DNA from: Hyphomicrobiales bacterium
Lineage (GTDB): Bacteria; Pseudomonadota; Alphaproteobacteria; Rhizobiales; Xanthobacteraceae
Reading direction: 5' to 3'
Assembly (NCBI GenBank): GCA_003133345.1
Contig: PKXB01000180.1
Span: forward strand, 14,444 to 22,049
DNA length: 7,606 bases
Shown here: piece by piece, positions 1-6,307 of the stretch
How the letters are laid out: each line of letters opens with the position of its first letter
Numbering within the stretch: position 1 is the first letter of the stretch
Notes under the pieces: model-generated
What the model was told of the DNA's origin: nothing
The model's database searches: none
Seen by the model: the letters and a program-made list of their open reading frames with translations, nothing else
Program-made: the position numbers and the translations under genes

Positions 1-873
1 CTCGAGCCCTGCTCGCATCAGGGCCAAACGCCGCCCTGCGCCGACGCCATCATCAAGGCCGGCATCGCGCGCGTGGTGTCGGCGCTGGAAGATCCCAATC
101 CGGAAGTCGCCGGCAAGGGCCATGAGCGGCTGCGCGCCAAGGACATCACGGTAGATGTCGGGCTGGGCGCCGACGAGGCGCGTCGCGTGCATGCCGGCCA
201 CATCATGCGCGTCACAAACAGTCGGCCATATGTGTTGCTCAAGCTGGCGGTGTCGGCGGACGGCAACGCCGGGCTTGCGGGCCGCAAACCGGCGGCAATC
301 ACTGGGGAGGCCGCGCGCGTGCGCGTGTTCCAGATGCGCGCGGCGAGCGACGCCATCATGGTCGGCATCGGCACTGTGCTCTCGGACAATCCGCAATTGA
401 CCTGCCGGCTGCCGGGCATGTTCGAGCGCTCGCCGGTGCGGGTGGTGCTCGATGCCAAATTGAAATTGCCGCTGGCAACCTCGGTGGTGGCGACCGTGCG
501 CGAAACGCCGACCTGGGTGTTCACGTCGAGCAAGCCCTCGGCCATTGCCGAGGAAATCTTGCAGCAGAAAGGCTGCAAGGTGTTCCGCGTCGGCGACGTG
601 GATGGCCGGCTCGATCTCGATGAAGTGCTAAAAGTGCTGGCCGAGCAGGGCATCACCCGGCTGATGGTGGAGGGCGGGCCGAAGGTGGCCGGCGCCATCG
701 CCGCCGCCGGACTGGTGGACGAGGTCGCGCTGCTGCGCGGAGAAAAGACCATCGGCGCGAACGGCATCGAGCCGCTCGACGGCATGCCGCTCAACGGTTT
801 CACCGGGCAATTGCACGCGCGCGGCAGCGAAAAACTTGGGCCTGACACGCTCGAGATATTTGAGCGTACGTGA
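1..873 (+). CDS. ribD: Riboflavin biosynthesis protein RibD (bifunctional deaminase/reductase), 5' end missing
   Basis: RibD carries out two cytosolic steps of riboflavin synthesis: deamination of the pyrimidine product of GTP cyclohydrolase II, then NADPH-dependent reduction of the ribosyl side chain. The reading frame is open from base 1, so the gene begins before the window; 290 residues remain of a usual 360-380. The fragment opens at the zinc-binding deaminase motif PCSHQGQTPPC (residues 3-13). The missing N-terminus should hold the HAE zinc/catalytic motif. The reductase domain runs from about residue 73 to 288. It shows LKLAVSADG (80-88), the NADPH-site pattern VGIGTVLSDNPQLTCR (121-136) and the VEGG motif (223-226). 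The motif has Q where R or K is more usual in G-x-TPPC. The stop TGA (871-873) lies 1 nt before ribE, so the two are probably cotranscribed and coupled. Identity is firm from motifs seen here plus neighbours. Confidence 0.96.
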   Translation, partial: LEPCSHQGQTPPCADAIIKAGIARVVSALEDPNPEVAGKGHERLRAKDITVDVGLGADEARRVHAGHIMRVTNSRPYVLLKLAVSADGNAGLAGRKPAAITGEAARVRVFQMRAASDAIMVGIGTVLSDNPQLTCRLPGMFERSPVRVVLDAKLKLPLATSVVATVRETPTWVFTSSKPSAIAEEILQQKGCKVFRVGDVDGRLDLDEVLKVLAEQGITRLMVEGGPKVAGAIAAAGLVDEVALLRGEKTIGANGIEPLDGMPLNGFTGQLHARGSEKLGPDTLEIFERT

Positions 874-874
874 C

Positions 875-1480
875 ATGTTCACCGGCATCGTCACCGACGT
901 GGGCGAGGTGCGGTCGGTCAAGCCGCGCTCCGATAATCTGCATCGCATTACCATCGCCTGCGATTATCCGCGCGCCGAATTGATCGAAGGCGCGTCGATC
1001 GCCTGTGCCGGCGTCTGCATGACGGTGGTAGGCACCGGCGAGGAAGACGGCCGCACTTGGTTCGCGGTCGACGCGGCGGCGGAAACTTTGGCGCTGACCA
1101 CCGTCGGCCGCTGGCGGCACGGCGGGCGCGTCAATCTTGAACGGTCGTTAAAGCTCGGCGACGAATTGGGCGGTCATCTGGTCGCCGGCCATGTCGACGG
1201 CGTGGCGACCGTCATCGCCCGCGACGACATGACCGACATGGCGCGCATAACACTGCGCGCGCCGCCGCAACTGACGCGCTTTATCGCGCCCAAGGGCTCG
1301 GTTGCGCTCGACGGCGTTTCGCTCACGGTTAACGCCGTGGAAGGCGACACGTTTTCGGTGCTGATCATCCCGCACACGCTGCAGGTGACGACCTTCGCCG
1401 CCTTGCACCAAGGCGACGACGTCAATCTCGAAATCGACACCATGGCCCGTTATGCGGCGCGGCTGATGGACGCACAATAG
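875..1480 (+). CDS. ribE: Riboflavin synthase (alpha chain)
   Basis: This enzyme dismutates two molecules of 6,7-dimethyl-8-ribityllumazine into riboflavin and the pyrimidine substrate that is recycled by lumazine synthase; it normally acts as a homotrimer. The 201-residue product has the duplicated-domain layout of the family. It begins MFTGIV, the hallmark N-terminus. Domain 1 carries GVCMT (46-50) with Cys48, corresponding to the conserved active-site cysteine. Domain 2 carries GHLVAGHVDG (100-109), GVSLT (147-151) and IIPHTL (164-169). I chose ATG 875 because it gives the family N-terminus; an in-frame ATG at 836 would add 13 unrelated residues from inside ribD. No good Shine-Dalgarno sequence precedes 875, which fits stop-start coupling to ribD. 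The length is normal. The gene is also called ribC in some species. Confidence 0.97.
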   Translation: MFTGIVTDVGEVRSVKPRSDNLHRITIACDYPRAELIEGASIACAGVCMTVVGTGEEDGRTWFAVDAAAETLALTTVGRWRHGGRVNLERSLKLGDELGGHLVAGHVDGVATVIARDDMTDMARITLRAPPQLTRFIAPKGSVALDGVSLTVNAVEGDTFSVLIIPHTLQVTTFAALHQGDDVNLEIDTMARYAARLMDAQ

Positions 1481-1538
1481 AACCCTTGTTCGGCGCGCGG
1501 CCACTTGCTACCACGCGGCTCAACAAGGAATTTGAAAT

Positions 1539-2018
1539 ATGGCGAAGAAGACAGTCAGCGCGAAAAAACGCAACGCGCTGCGCATGCTGATCGTTGAGGC
1601 GCGCTTCTACGAAGCTATTTCAGACGCGCTGCTCGCGGGCGCCGTTCGCGTGCTCGATGAAGCGGGCGCCACCTATGATCGCATCGCGGTGCCGGGCGCG
1701 CTCGAAGTTCCCGCCGCCATTGCCATGGCCGTCGATGCCGCGCAACGCAAGCGTGCGCCGTATGACGGCGTGGTCGCGCTCGGCTGCGTGATCCAGGGCG
1801 AGACCTATCATTTCGAACTGGTGTCGAACGAGTCGGCGCGCGGCTTGATGGACTTGAGCGTCAACCGGCAGCTCGCCATCGGCAACGGCATCCTCACCGT
1901 CGATAATGAAGCGCAGGCGCGCGCGCGTTCCACCGACGATGGCCGCAACAAGGGCGCCAGCGCCGCGCGTGCGGCACTGGCCATGGTCGCGCTCAAACGT
2001 AAACTAGCGGGACACTGA
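1539..2018 (+). CDS. ribH: 6,7-dimethyl-8-ribityllumazine synthase (type I, RibH1-like)
   Basis: Lumazine synthase condenses 5-amino-6-ribitylamino-uracil with 3,4-dihydroxybutanone 4-phosphate to give the lumazine that RibE consumes. The 159-residue protein contains the substrate-binding ARF (21-23), PGALEVP (52-58), [12 protein letters not shown] (82-93) with the likely catalytic His91, and [11 protein letters not shown] (117-127) followed by Arg128 and Arg130. A basic N-terminal tail of about 12 residues precedes the core. Known biology: Brucella and relatives often carry two lumazine synthases, and the one encoded with ribD-ribE-nusB is RibH1; context places this copy in that class. The start is supported by AAGGA at 1525-1529, 9 nt upstream of the ATG. 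The 58-nt gap after ribE has no clear promoter. The stop overlaps the nusB ATG by one base. Confidence 0.96.
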   Translation: MAKKTVSAKKRNALRMLIVEARFYEAISDALLAGAVRVLDEAGATYDRIAVPGALEVPAAIAMAVDAAQRKRAPYDGVVALGCVIQGETYHFELVSNESARGLMDLSVNRQLAIGNGILTVDNEAQARARSTDDGRNKGASAARAALAMVALKRKLAGH

Positions 2019-2509
2019 TGGCCCGCAACGCACCGCTCGCCGACAAGGACGCGCGCAAGGCGAACAAGCGCGGCGCGGCGCGGCTGGCGGCGGTGCAGGC
2101 ACTCTACCAGATGGATCTCGCCGGCACCGGCTTGAACGAGATTCTCGCCGAGTTCGAAAGCCACTGGCTCGGCCGCGAGGTCGAGGGCGCGCAATATCTG
2201 CCGGCGGAGGCGGCGTTCTTCCGCGACATCGTGTCGGGCGTGGTGCGCGAGCAGCGCAAGCTCGATCCCGTGATCGATGAGGCGCTGGCGAAAAGCTGGC
2301 CGCTCAAGCGCATCGAGGCGGTGCTGCGCGCGGTGTTGCGCGCCGGCTGCTACGAGCTCGACCACCGCCGCGACGTGCCGGCGCGCGTGGTGGTGTCGGA
2401 ATACGCCGACGTCGCGGCGGCTTTCGTCGAGCGCGAGGAGACCGGCATGGTCAACGCCGTGCTCGATCAGCTGGCGCGCAAGATGCGCGCGGCCGAATTT
2501 ACAGCGTGA
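2018..2509 (+). CDS. nusB: Transcription antitermination protein NusB
   Basis: NusB binds boxA RNA with NusE (S10) and helps assemble the antitermination complex on ribosomal RNA operons. The 163-residue product is all-helical in character and slightly longer than the E. coli protein, with a basic N-terminal tail (K10, K14, K17, R18) before the core. Recognisable family blocks are the RNA-binding first helix around [13 protein letters not shown] (21-33), [17 protein letters not shown] (98-114), the [14 protein letters not shown] block (123-136) and [12 protein letters not shown] (143-154). ATG 2018 shares its A with the ribH stop codon (TGATG), a typical coupling arrangement, with only a weak GGGA upstream. 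Linkage of nusB to ribH is widely conserved in bacteria. Confidence 0.97.
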   Translation: MARNAPLADKDARKANKRGAARLAAVQALYQMDLAGTGLNEILAEFESHWLGREVEGAQYLPAEAAFFRDIVSGVVREQRKLDPVIDEALAKSWPLKRIEAVLRAVLRAGCYELDHRRDVPARVVVSEYADVAAAFVEREETGMVNAVLDQLARKMRAAEFTA

Positions 2510-2534
2510 GGCGGTGCAGCAGTGACGGCGCGCT

Positions 2535-2622
2535 CCCTCTCCCAACCCAACTCGGGTTTACCCGAGTTGGGCATTTTAGATTGGTCCAAGTCCGATATAT
2601 CCGACTTGGACTGGGGAGAGGG
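2535..2622. repeat. Palindromic intergenic element A: three-way-junction inverted repeat
   Basis: A 9-bp perfect outer stem (CCCTCTCCC, 2535-2543, with 2614-2622) encloses two hairpins. Hairpin 1 is an 11-bp perfect stem, 2546-2556 with 2561-2571, loop TTTA. Hairpin 2 is 2584-2592 with 2603-2611 around a GATATATC core; it contains one C-C mismatch (2593 against 2602) that a C-to-G change would repair to a perfect palindrome. A G-rich tail (GGGGGTGAGGGGG, 2624-2636) follows. The type resembles short interspersed repeats of Bradyrhizobiaceae, by recall only. Hairpin 1 is followed by GCATTTTA, so it might weakly terminate transcription after nusB. Copy number in the genome is unknown from this window. 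Confidence 0.8.
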
Positions 2623-2670
2623 TTGGGGGTGAGGGGGCAAGTGACTCTCGATAGACTATAACCCCTCAAC

Positions 2671-2710
2671 CGGATTGCTTCGCAATCCGACCTCTCCCTA
2701 TGGGAGAGGT
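2671..2710. repeat. Palindromic element B (tandem hairpins) directly upstream of thiL
   Basis: Two adjacent perfect hairpins: CGGATTGC (2671-2678) with GCAATCCG (2682-2689) around a TTC loop, and ACCTCTCCC (2690-2698) with GGGAGAGGT (2702-2710) around TAT. The second stem reuses the same CCTCTCCC/GGGAGAGG arms as the outer stem of the element at 2535-2622, so the two may be related units or one composite insertion. It ends only 15 nt before the thiL start. Between the two elements (2637-2670) I see nothing recognisable. Confidence 0.75.
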
Positions 2711-2712
2711 GA

Positions 2713-2723
2713 AAGGGAAGAGG
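2713..2723 (+). promoter_or_regulatory. thiL ribosome binding site next to the repeat
   Basis: The purine run AAGGGAAGAGG lies 2 nt upstream of ATG 2726; its AGGGA portion (2714-2718) is at a usable 7-nt spacing. It directly follows the GGGAGAGGTG arm of the hairpin at 2690-2710. It can in principle also pair with CCTCTCCC (2691-2698) through GGGAAGAGG (2715-2723) with one bulged A, competing with that hairpin's own arm. Confidence 0.5.
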
Positions 2724-2725
2724 CG

Positions 2726-3730
2726 ATGATCTCTGCGAATGACAAACTGTCGGGCGAAGACCGTCTAATCGCGCGCTTCTTTGCGCCGATCGCGACCCAT
2801 CCGGGCGCGCTGGGCTTGTCCGACGATGCCGCCTTCATCAAGCCGCCGCCGGGCTGCGATCTGGTGCTCAAGACCGATGCGATTATCGGCGGCGTACATT
2901 TTTTTGCCGATGATGCCGCGCAAAGCGTGGCGAGCAAGGCGCTGCGAGTGAACTTGTCCGACCTGGCGGCCAAAGGCGCAAAGCCGCTCGGCTTCCTGTT
3001 GTCGCTGGCGCTGCCGAAGGAGATCGGCGACGAGTGGTTGAGCGGGTTCGCGGAAGGCCTGCGCGCCGACGCCGTCTTGTTCGGCTGTCCGCTGTTCGGC
3101 GGCGACACCGACCGCACGCCGGGGCCGATCACGATTTCCATCGCCATGTTCGGCAGCGTGCCGGAAGGCACCATGGTGCGCCGCACCGGCGCCCAAGTGG
3201 GCGACCGCGTGTTCGTGAGCGGCACCATCGGCGACGCCGCGCTCGGGCTTGCGCTGCGCAAAAAAACTGACATGGGCGCGCCCTGGAAGCTCAGCGAGGC
3301 GCAGCGCCGGCATCTCACGTCACGCTATCTGCTGCCGCAGCCGCGCAATGCGCTCAGCGAGGCCGTGCGCGCCCACGCCTCGGCGGCGATGGACGTGTCC
3401 GACGGTCTGGCCGGCGATTTCGCCAAGCTGTGCCGCGCCTCCAAGGTGGCGGCCGAGATCGAGGTTAAGCGCGTTCCGCTCTCCGATGCGGCCAAGGCGG
3501 TGCTCGCCGCCGAGCCGGCCATGCTGGAGACCGCGCTGACCGGCGGCGACGACTACGAGATCGTCTGCACCGTGCCGGCCGCCAAGGCCGCAAGCTTCCG
3601 CGCCGCGGCGCAGGCGGCGAATGTCGCGGTGAGCGAGATCGGGGAAATCAAGGCGGGCGAGGGCGCCCGGTTCCTAGGCGCCGGCGGCCAGGCGCTTATT
3701 TTCAAGCGCGCCTCCTTCAGCCATTTCTGA
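2726..3730 (+). CDS. thiL: Thiamine-monophosphate kinase
   Basis: ThiL phosphorylates thiamine monophosphate with ATP to give thiamine diphosphate, the last step of the cofactor pathway. The 334-residue product has the PurM/AIR-synthase-like fold markers in order: LSDDAAFI (31-38), KTDAIIGGVHF (49-59), the ATP/Mg block NLSDLAAKGAKP (76-87), FGGDTDRT (124-131), VSGTIGDAALGLALR (164-178), MDVSDGLAGD (222-231) and TGGDDYEIV (272-280). Acidic metal-binding residues are all present. The first motif has S where G is common before DDAA. I chose ATG 2726: it follows a purine-rich ribosome binding site, and the product then starts close to the family N-terminus. An upstream TTG at 2675 would translate through palindromic repeat DNA. 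Unlike the tightly packed genes before it, thiL sits 216 nt after nusB, with two repeats between. No thiamine riboswitch is evident in that gap. Confidence 0.96.
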   Translation: MISANDKLSGEDRLIARFFAPIATHPGALGLSDDAAFIKPPPGCDLVLKTDAIIGGVHFFADDAAQSVASKALRVNLSDLAAKGAKPLGFLLSLALPKEIGDEWLSGFAEGLRADAVLFGCPLFGGDTDRTPGPITISIAMFGSVPEGTMVRRTGAQVGDRVFVSGTIGDAALGLALRKKTDMGAPWKLSEAQRRHLTSRYLLPQPRNALSEAVRAHASAAMDVSDGLAGDFAKLCRASKVAAEIEVKRVPLSDAAKAVLAAEPAMLETALTGGDDYEIVCTVPAAKAASFRAAAQAANVAVSEIGEIKAGEGARFLGAGGQALIFKRASFSHF

Positions 3731-3748
3731 AATCGCCGGATTGTTATT

Positions 3749-3851
3749 CGTCATTCCGGGGCGCCGCGAAGCGGCGAGCCCGGAATCCATACTCCGCAGC
3801 GCTGGGGTTATGGATTCCGGGCCCGGCCCTTCGGGCCGTCCCGGAATGACG
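3749..3851. repeat. 103-bp cloverleaf-like palindromic repeat
   Basis: A 12-bp perfect outer stem (CGTCATTCCGGG at 3749-3760 with 3840-3851) encloses three arms: a 6-bp hairpin with GAA loop (3762-3767 with 3771-3776), a 14-bp stem (3778-3791 with 3809-3822) whose 17-nt loop contains the self-complementary CAGCGCTG, and a 6-bp hairpin with TTC loop (3824-3829 with 3833-3838). The fold is a four-helix junction. All stems are perfect. The sequence style matches common REP-like repeats of Bradyrhizobiaceae, from memory. The outer stem is followed by TTGGTTTTT (3852-3860), so in RNA it could serve as a terminator after thiL. It lies 18 nt after the thiL stop codon. Confidence 0.85.
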
Positions 3852-3888
3852 TTGGTTTTTGCCGGGGACGCGAGGCGCACCGCCGGGG

Positions 3889-3894
3889 TATAAT
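3889..3894 (+). promoter_or_regulatory. Candidate -10 box for the hydroxy-acid dehydrogenase gene
   Basis: TATAAT matches the consensus -10 hexamer exactly and stands out against the GC-rich surroundings, 31 nt upstream of ATG 3926. The -35 region is poor: GGGACG at 3865-3870 is the best candidate at an 18-nt spacing. Transcription would begin near 3901. The position after the cloverleaf repeat fits a new transcription unit separate from thiL, but the weak -35 leaves this uncertain. Confidence 0.35.
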
Positions 3895-3925
3895 AAGAAA
3901 ACCGAGTTTGGGGATAGGAAGCGCC

Positions 3926-5158
3926 ATGCACGATATGCCGGATAAAAAAGTACTGGTCCAAATGCCCGCCGGGCTCAATCCGAATTTCGTGAAGCTGCAT
4001 AGCCGTTTTCCGACCTCGGCTTACTTGCGCGCGCGCGCGCCCCATAATGTGCCGCGCTTTGCGTTTGAATACGGCGACACCGGCGCCGGAGCCGATGTCG
4101 GCATCGCGCATAATTGGGCGGCGTTCGACGCCATCAAGGTGGTCCCGCGCTACGGCGCGATCACCACTGTGCCGCCGATCGACGTGGAATTGTTCGGCAC
4201 CCGTTATGCCGCGCCGATCGGCATCGCGCCGATGGGCGGTCCGTCGCTGGTGTGGCCGGGCGCCGATCTCTTGATGGCGAAAGCCGCGCAGCGCGCGCGC
4301 ATTCCTTACACACTCGGCGTGGCCGGCGGCGCCACCATCGAGGACGTCGCGAAAGTCGCGCCCGATGTGTTCTGGCTGCAGCTCTATCGGTTCTACCAGA
4401 ACGATCACGCCATCGGCTTCGACCTGATCAAACGAGCGACCGCCGCCGGCGTCAAAGTGCTGGCGCTCACCATCGACGTGCCGGTGCGCACCACGCGCTC
4501 GCGCGAAAGCTATGCGGGGCTGGGGCGCGAATTCCGTCCGACCCCGCGCATGATCTACGAAATGATTATCCGGCCGAAATGGCTGCTGGCGCTGTTGCGC
4601 AACGGCTATCCGCGCTTCGCCACCATCCGGCCCTATGCCGGCGCGCGCGCCAGCACCAACGAAACCATCCGCTTTGCCCGCGAGAACATGGGCGGCGTGT
4701 TCTCCTGGGAGGAGGTCGCGCGCTACCGGGAGCGCTGGAAAGGACCGATGCTGGTGAAGGGCATTCTGCATCCGGCCGACGCCGAAAAGGCGGTGTCGCT
4801 CGGCATCGAGGGCGTCTGGGTGTCGAACCACGGCGGCCGCCAGATCGAGGCGCTGGCACCGACCATCGACGTGCTGCCGGCCATCGTCGCGGCGGTAGGG
4901 AAGAAGGCGACCATCGTGCTCGACAGCGGCATCCGCAGCGGACAGGACGTGATGCGGGCGCTGGCGCTCGGCGCCAACGCCGCCTTTGCCGGCAAATCGT
5001 TCCTGTGGGCGGTCGGCGCGCTCGGCGATGCCGGGCCAGGCCACCTGATCGACCTCTACATCGACGAGCTACGCTCTTCGCTTGGGCAGATCGGCGCCCG
5101 TTCGCTGGCCGAAGCGCGCCTGGCGACCATCCGCCACCCGGGGGCGATCGCTTTCTAG
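3926..5158 (+). CDS. FMN-dependent alpha-hydroxy-acid dehydrogenase/oxidase (LldD/glycolate oxidase family)
   Basis: Members of this family oxidise 2-hydroxy acids (lactate, glycolate, mandelate and others) to 2-oxo acids using FMN in a TIM barrel. The 410-residue product retains the expected catalytic set when matched by motif to glycolate oxidase: Tyr49 (in FEYGDTGAG), Tyr154 in LQLY, Asp184 in LTIDVP, Lys278 in LVKGI, and His302 and Arg305 in SNHGGRQIE (300-308). The phosphate-binding end is DSGIRSGQDVMRALALGANA (333-352) and GKSFLW (356-361). The 190-245 stretch between Asp184 and Lys278 (with RPKWLLALL, 216-224) corresponds to the variable loop that in some relatives contacts membrane or acceptor. 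Asp184 is followed by VPVRTTRSRE rather than the commoner TPxxGxRE, so substrate cannot be named. ATG 3926 is preceded by AGGA (3916-3919) at 6 nt; ATG 3935 is a weaker alternative. A (GC)7 tract lies in codons 34-38. Family is firm, substrate unknown. Confidence 0.92.
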   Translation: MHDMPDKKVLVQMPAGLNPNFVKLHSRFPTSAYLRARAPHNVPRFAFEYGDTGAGADVGIAHNWAAFDAIKVVPRYGAITTVPPIDVELFGTRYAAPIGIAPMGGPSLVWPGADLLMAKAAQRARIPYTLGVAGGATIEDVAKVAPDVFWLQLYRFYQNDHAIGFDLIKRATAAGVKVLALTIDVPVRTTRSRESYAGLGREFRPTPRMIYEMIIRPKWLLALLRNGYPRFATIRPYAGARASTNETIRFARENMGGVFSWEEVARYRERWKGPMLVKGILHPADAEKAVSLGIEGVWVSNHGGRQIEALAPTIDVLPAIVAAVGKKATIVLDSGIRSGQDVMRALALGANAAFAGKSFLWAVGALGDAGPGHLIDLYIDELRSSLGQIGARSLAEARLATIRHPGAIAF

Positions 5159-5220
5159 GACGGTGACTCATAAGCACGCAGCCAAATCCGATGAGTTTCA
5201 AGCCAGCGGGGTGAATTGCG

Positions 5221-6195
5221 ATGTGGAGAGCTATCCCGACCGCCGTCTTTGCGGCGCTCGCCTTGATGAACGCGGCCGTTGCACAGGATTGGCCGACACG
5301 GCCGGTGACCATGGTGGTGCCGTATGCGGCCGGCGGGCCGATCGATACCATCGGACGAATCATGGCGGCGCGCCTGAGCGAGGTTCTCGGCCAGCAGGTG
5401 ATCGTCGAGAACCTCGCTGGCGCGGGCGGAATGACGGGCGCCAACCGCGTCGCCAAGGCCAGGCCCGACGGCTACACGGTCTTGCTCGCCAGCTCCTCCG
5501 TGCTCGCGGAAAACCAGAGCCTGTACAAGAAACCGCTCTACAATGCCGCGACCGATTTTGCACCCGTTTCCCTGATTGCGGATTCCGCGCGGATTTTGAT
5601 TACGCGCAAGAACTTCCCGGCCAACACGCTTGCGGAATTCATCGCCTACGCGAAAGCCCACCAGGCGACCATGCAATATGCCTCCGCCGGCGCCGGCTCC
5701 GGGCTGCACATCTGCGCCGTGTTGCTGAACATGGCGATGGGCACGAACATCACCCATGTCCCTTATCGTGGCAGCGCGCCGGCCATGCAGGACTTGATCG
5801 CCGGTCGCATCGACTTCATGTGCGATCAGATTTCGACGGCGTTTCCTCAGATCAAGGCCGGCGCGGTGAAGGCGATTGCTACGCTCGGGCAAGCTCGGGT
5901 AGCCGTGCTCGCCGATCTTGCGACCGCGCAGGAGCAGGGCTTAGCCGACCTCGACTGCAACTCATGGAGCTCCCTGGTGTTCCCAGCAGGAACGCCCGCG
6001 GCTGTCGTGCGCCGGCTTGCCGAGGCCACGAGCGAAGCGTTGAACTCACAGGTCGTCCGCGAACGCTTCGAAAGCGTCGGCGTGACGGTCGTGGCGCCTG
6101 AGCGCCGCAGTCCGGACTATCTCGCCAAATACATTCCGAGCGAGATCGCGCGGTGGGCCATTCCGATCAAAGCGAGCGGCGTATCGGTAGAATGA
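5221..6195 (+). CDS. TctC/Bug-family periplasmic solute-binding protein
   Basis: Bug proteins are periplasmic receptors that bind carboxylates or related small molecules, classically for tripartite tricarboxylate (TTT) transporters. The 324-residue product starts with a signal peptide: Arg3, hydrophobic core 5-18, and probable cleavage after AVA (19-21) before QDWP. Family blocks follow in order: VPYAAGGPIDTIGR (33-46), VIVENLAGAGGMTGANRVAK (60-79), PDGYTVLLAS (82-91), DFAPVSLIA (112-120), YASAGAGSGLH (153-163), HVPYRGSAPAMQDLIAGRID (179-198) and FPAGTPAAVVRRL (254-266). The length is normal. ATG 5221 has GGGGTG (5208-5213) at 7 nt. It begins 62 nt after the dehydrogenase stop, so cotranscription is plausible. 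No TctA or TctB membrane gene is in the window, which is common for this expanded family. Ligand unknown; a hydroxy or keto acid is a guess from the neighbour. Confidence 0.93.
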   Translation: MWRAIPTAVFAALALMNAAVAQDWPTRPVTMVVPYAAGGPIDTIGRIMAARLSEVLGQQVIVENLAGAGGMTGANRVAKARPDGYTVLLASSSVLAENQSLYKKPLYNAATDFAPVSLIADSARILITRKNFPANTLAEFIAYAKAHQATMQYASAGAGSGLHICAVLLNMAMGTNITHVPYRGSAPAMQDLIAGRIDFMCDQISTAFPQIKAGAVKAIATLGQARVAVLADLATAQEQGLADLDCNSWSSLVFPAGTPAAVVRRLAEATSEALNSQVVRERFESVGVTVVAPERRSPDYLAKYIPSEIARWAIPIKASGVSVE

Positions 6196-6253
6196 CGGCC
6201 GGTCTGCGCGCCCCCGCAGGGGTGAGAGGCAACAAAGCCCTGCGCGTCCGGTA

Positions 6254-6277
6254 GTGGCGATTCAGGCGTATCGCCGC
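6254..6277 (+). other. Small hairpin between the solute-binding protein and transporter genes
   Basis: GTGGCGAT (6254-6261) pairs with ATCGCCGC (6270-6277), eight pairs in RNA including one G-U, with an 8-nt loop. No T-run follows, so it does not look like an intrinsic terminator. The remaining bases of this 112-nt gap show a short CCCC/GGGG hairpin near 6212-6222 and no convincing promoter. Confidence 0.35.
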
Positions 6278-6307
6278 TAAAAGGGGCAGCTTTCCGGGAG
6301 CCCATGC

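Noticed and set aside
2675..2725. Upstream TTG start for thiL adding 17 residues
   Set aside because: The extension translates hairpin repeat DNA, and a good ribosome binding site precedes ATG 2726.
2510..2725. Thiamine (TPP) or FMN riboswitch in the nusB-thiL gap
   Set aside because: The structure here is made of simple perfect palindromes; I see no conserved riboswitch core. An FMN element, if present, would lie upstream of ribD outside the window.
3749..3851. tRNA gene suggested by the cloverleaf layout
   Set aside because: Arm lengths (12, 6, 14, 6 bp), the absence of T-loop and D-loop consensus and the perfect symmetry do not fit a tRNA.
3674..5044. Long open frame of 456 codons on the - strand opposite thiL's end and the dehydrogenase gene
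   Set aside because: Composition is rich in His, Arg, Ala, Gly and Asp as expected of antisense shadows in GC-rich DNA. It runs through the cloverleaf repeat, and the + strand frame has full catalytic motifs.
4114..5166. Second + strand open frame (350 codons) overlapping the dehydrogenase gene
   Set aside because: Arg/His-rich out-of-frame translation of a gene whose motifs are intact in the other frame.
5082..6101. Open frame (339 codons) overlapping the solute-binding protein gene
   Set aside because: No signal peptide or family motif; it is the alternate frame of the well-supported TctC-like gene.
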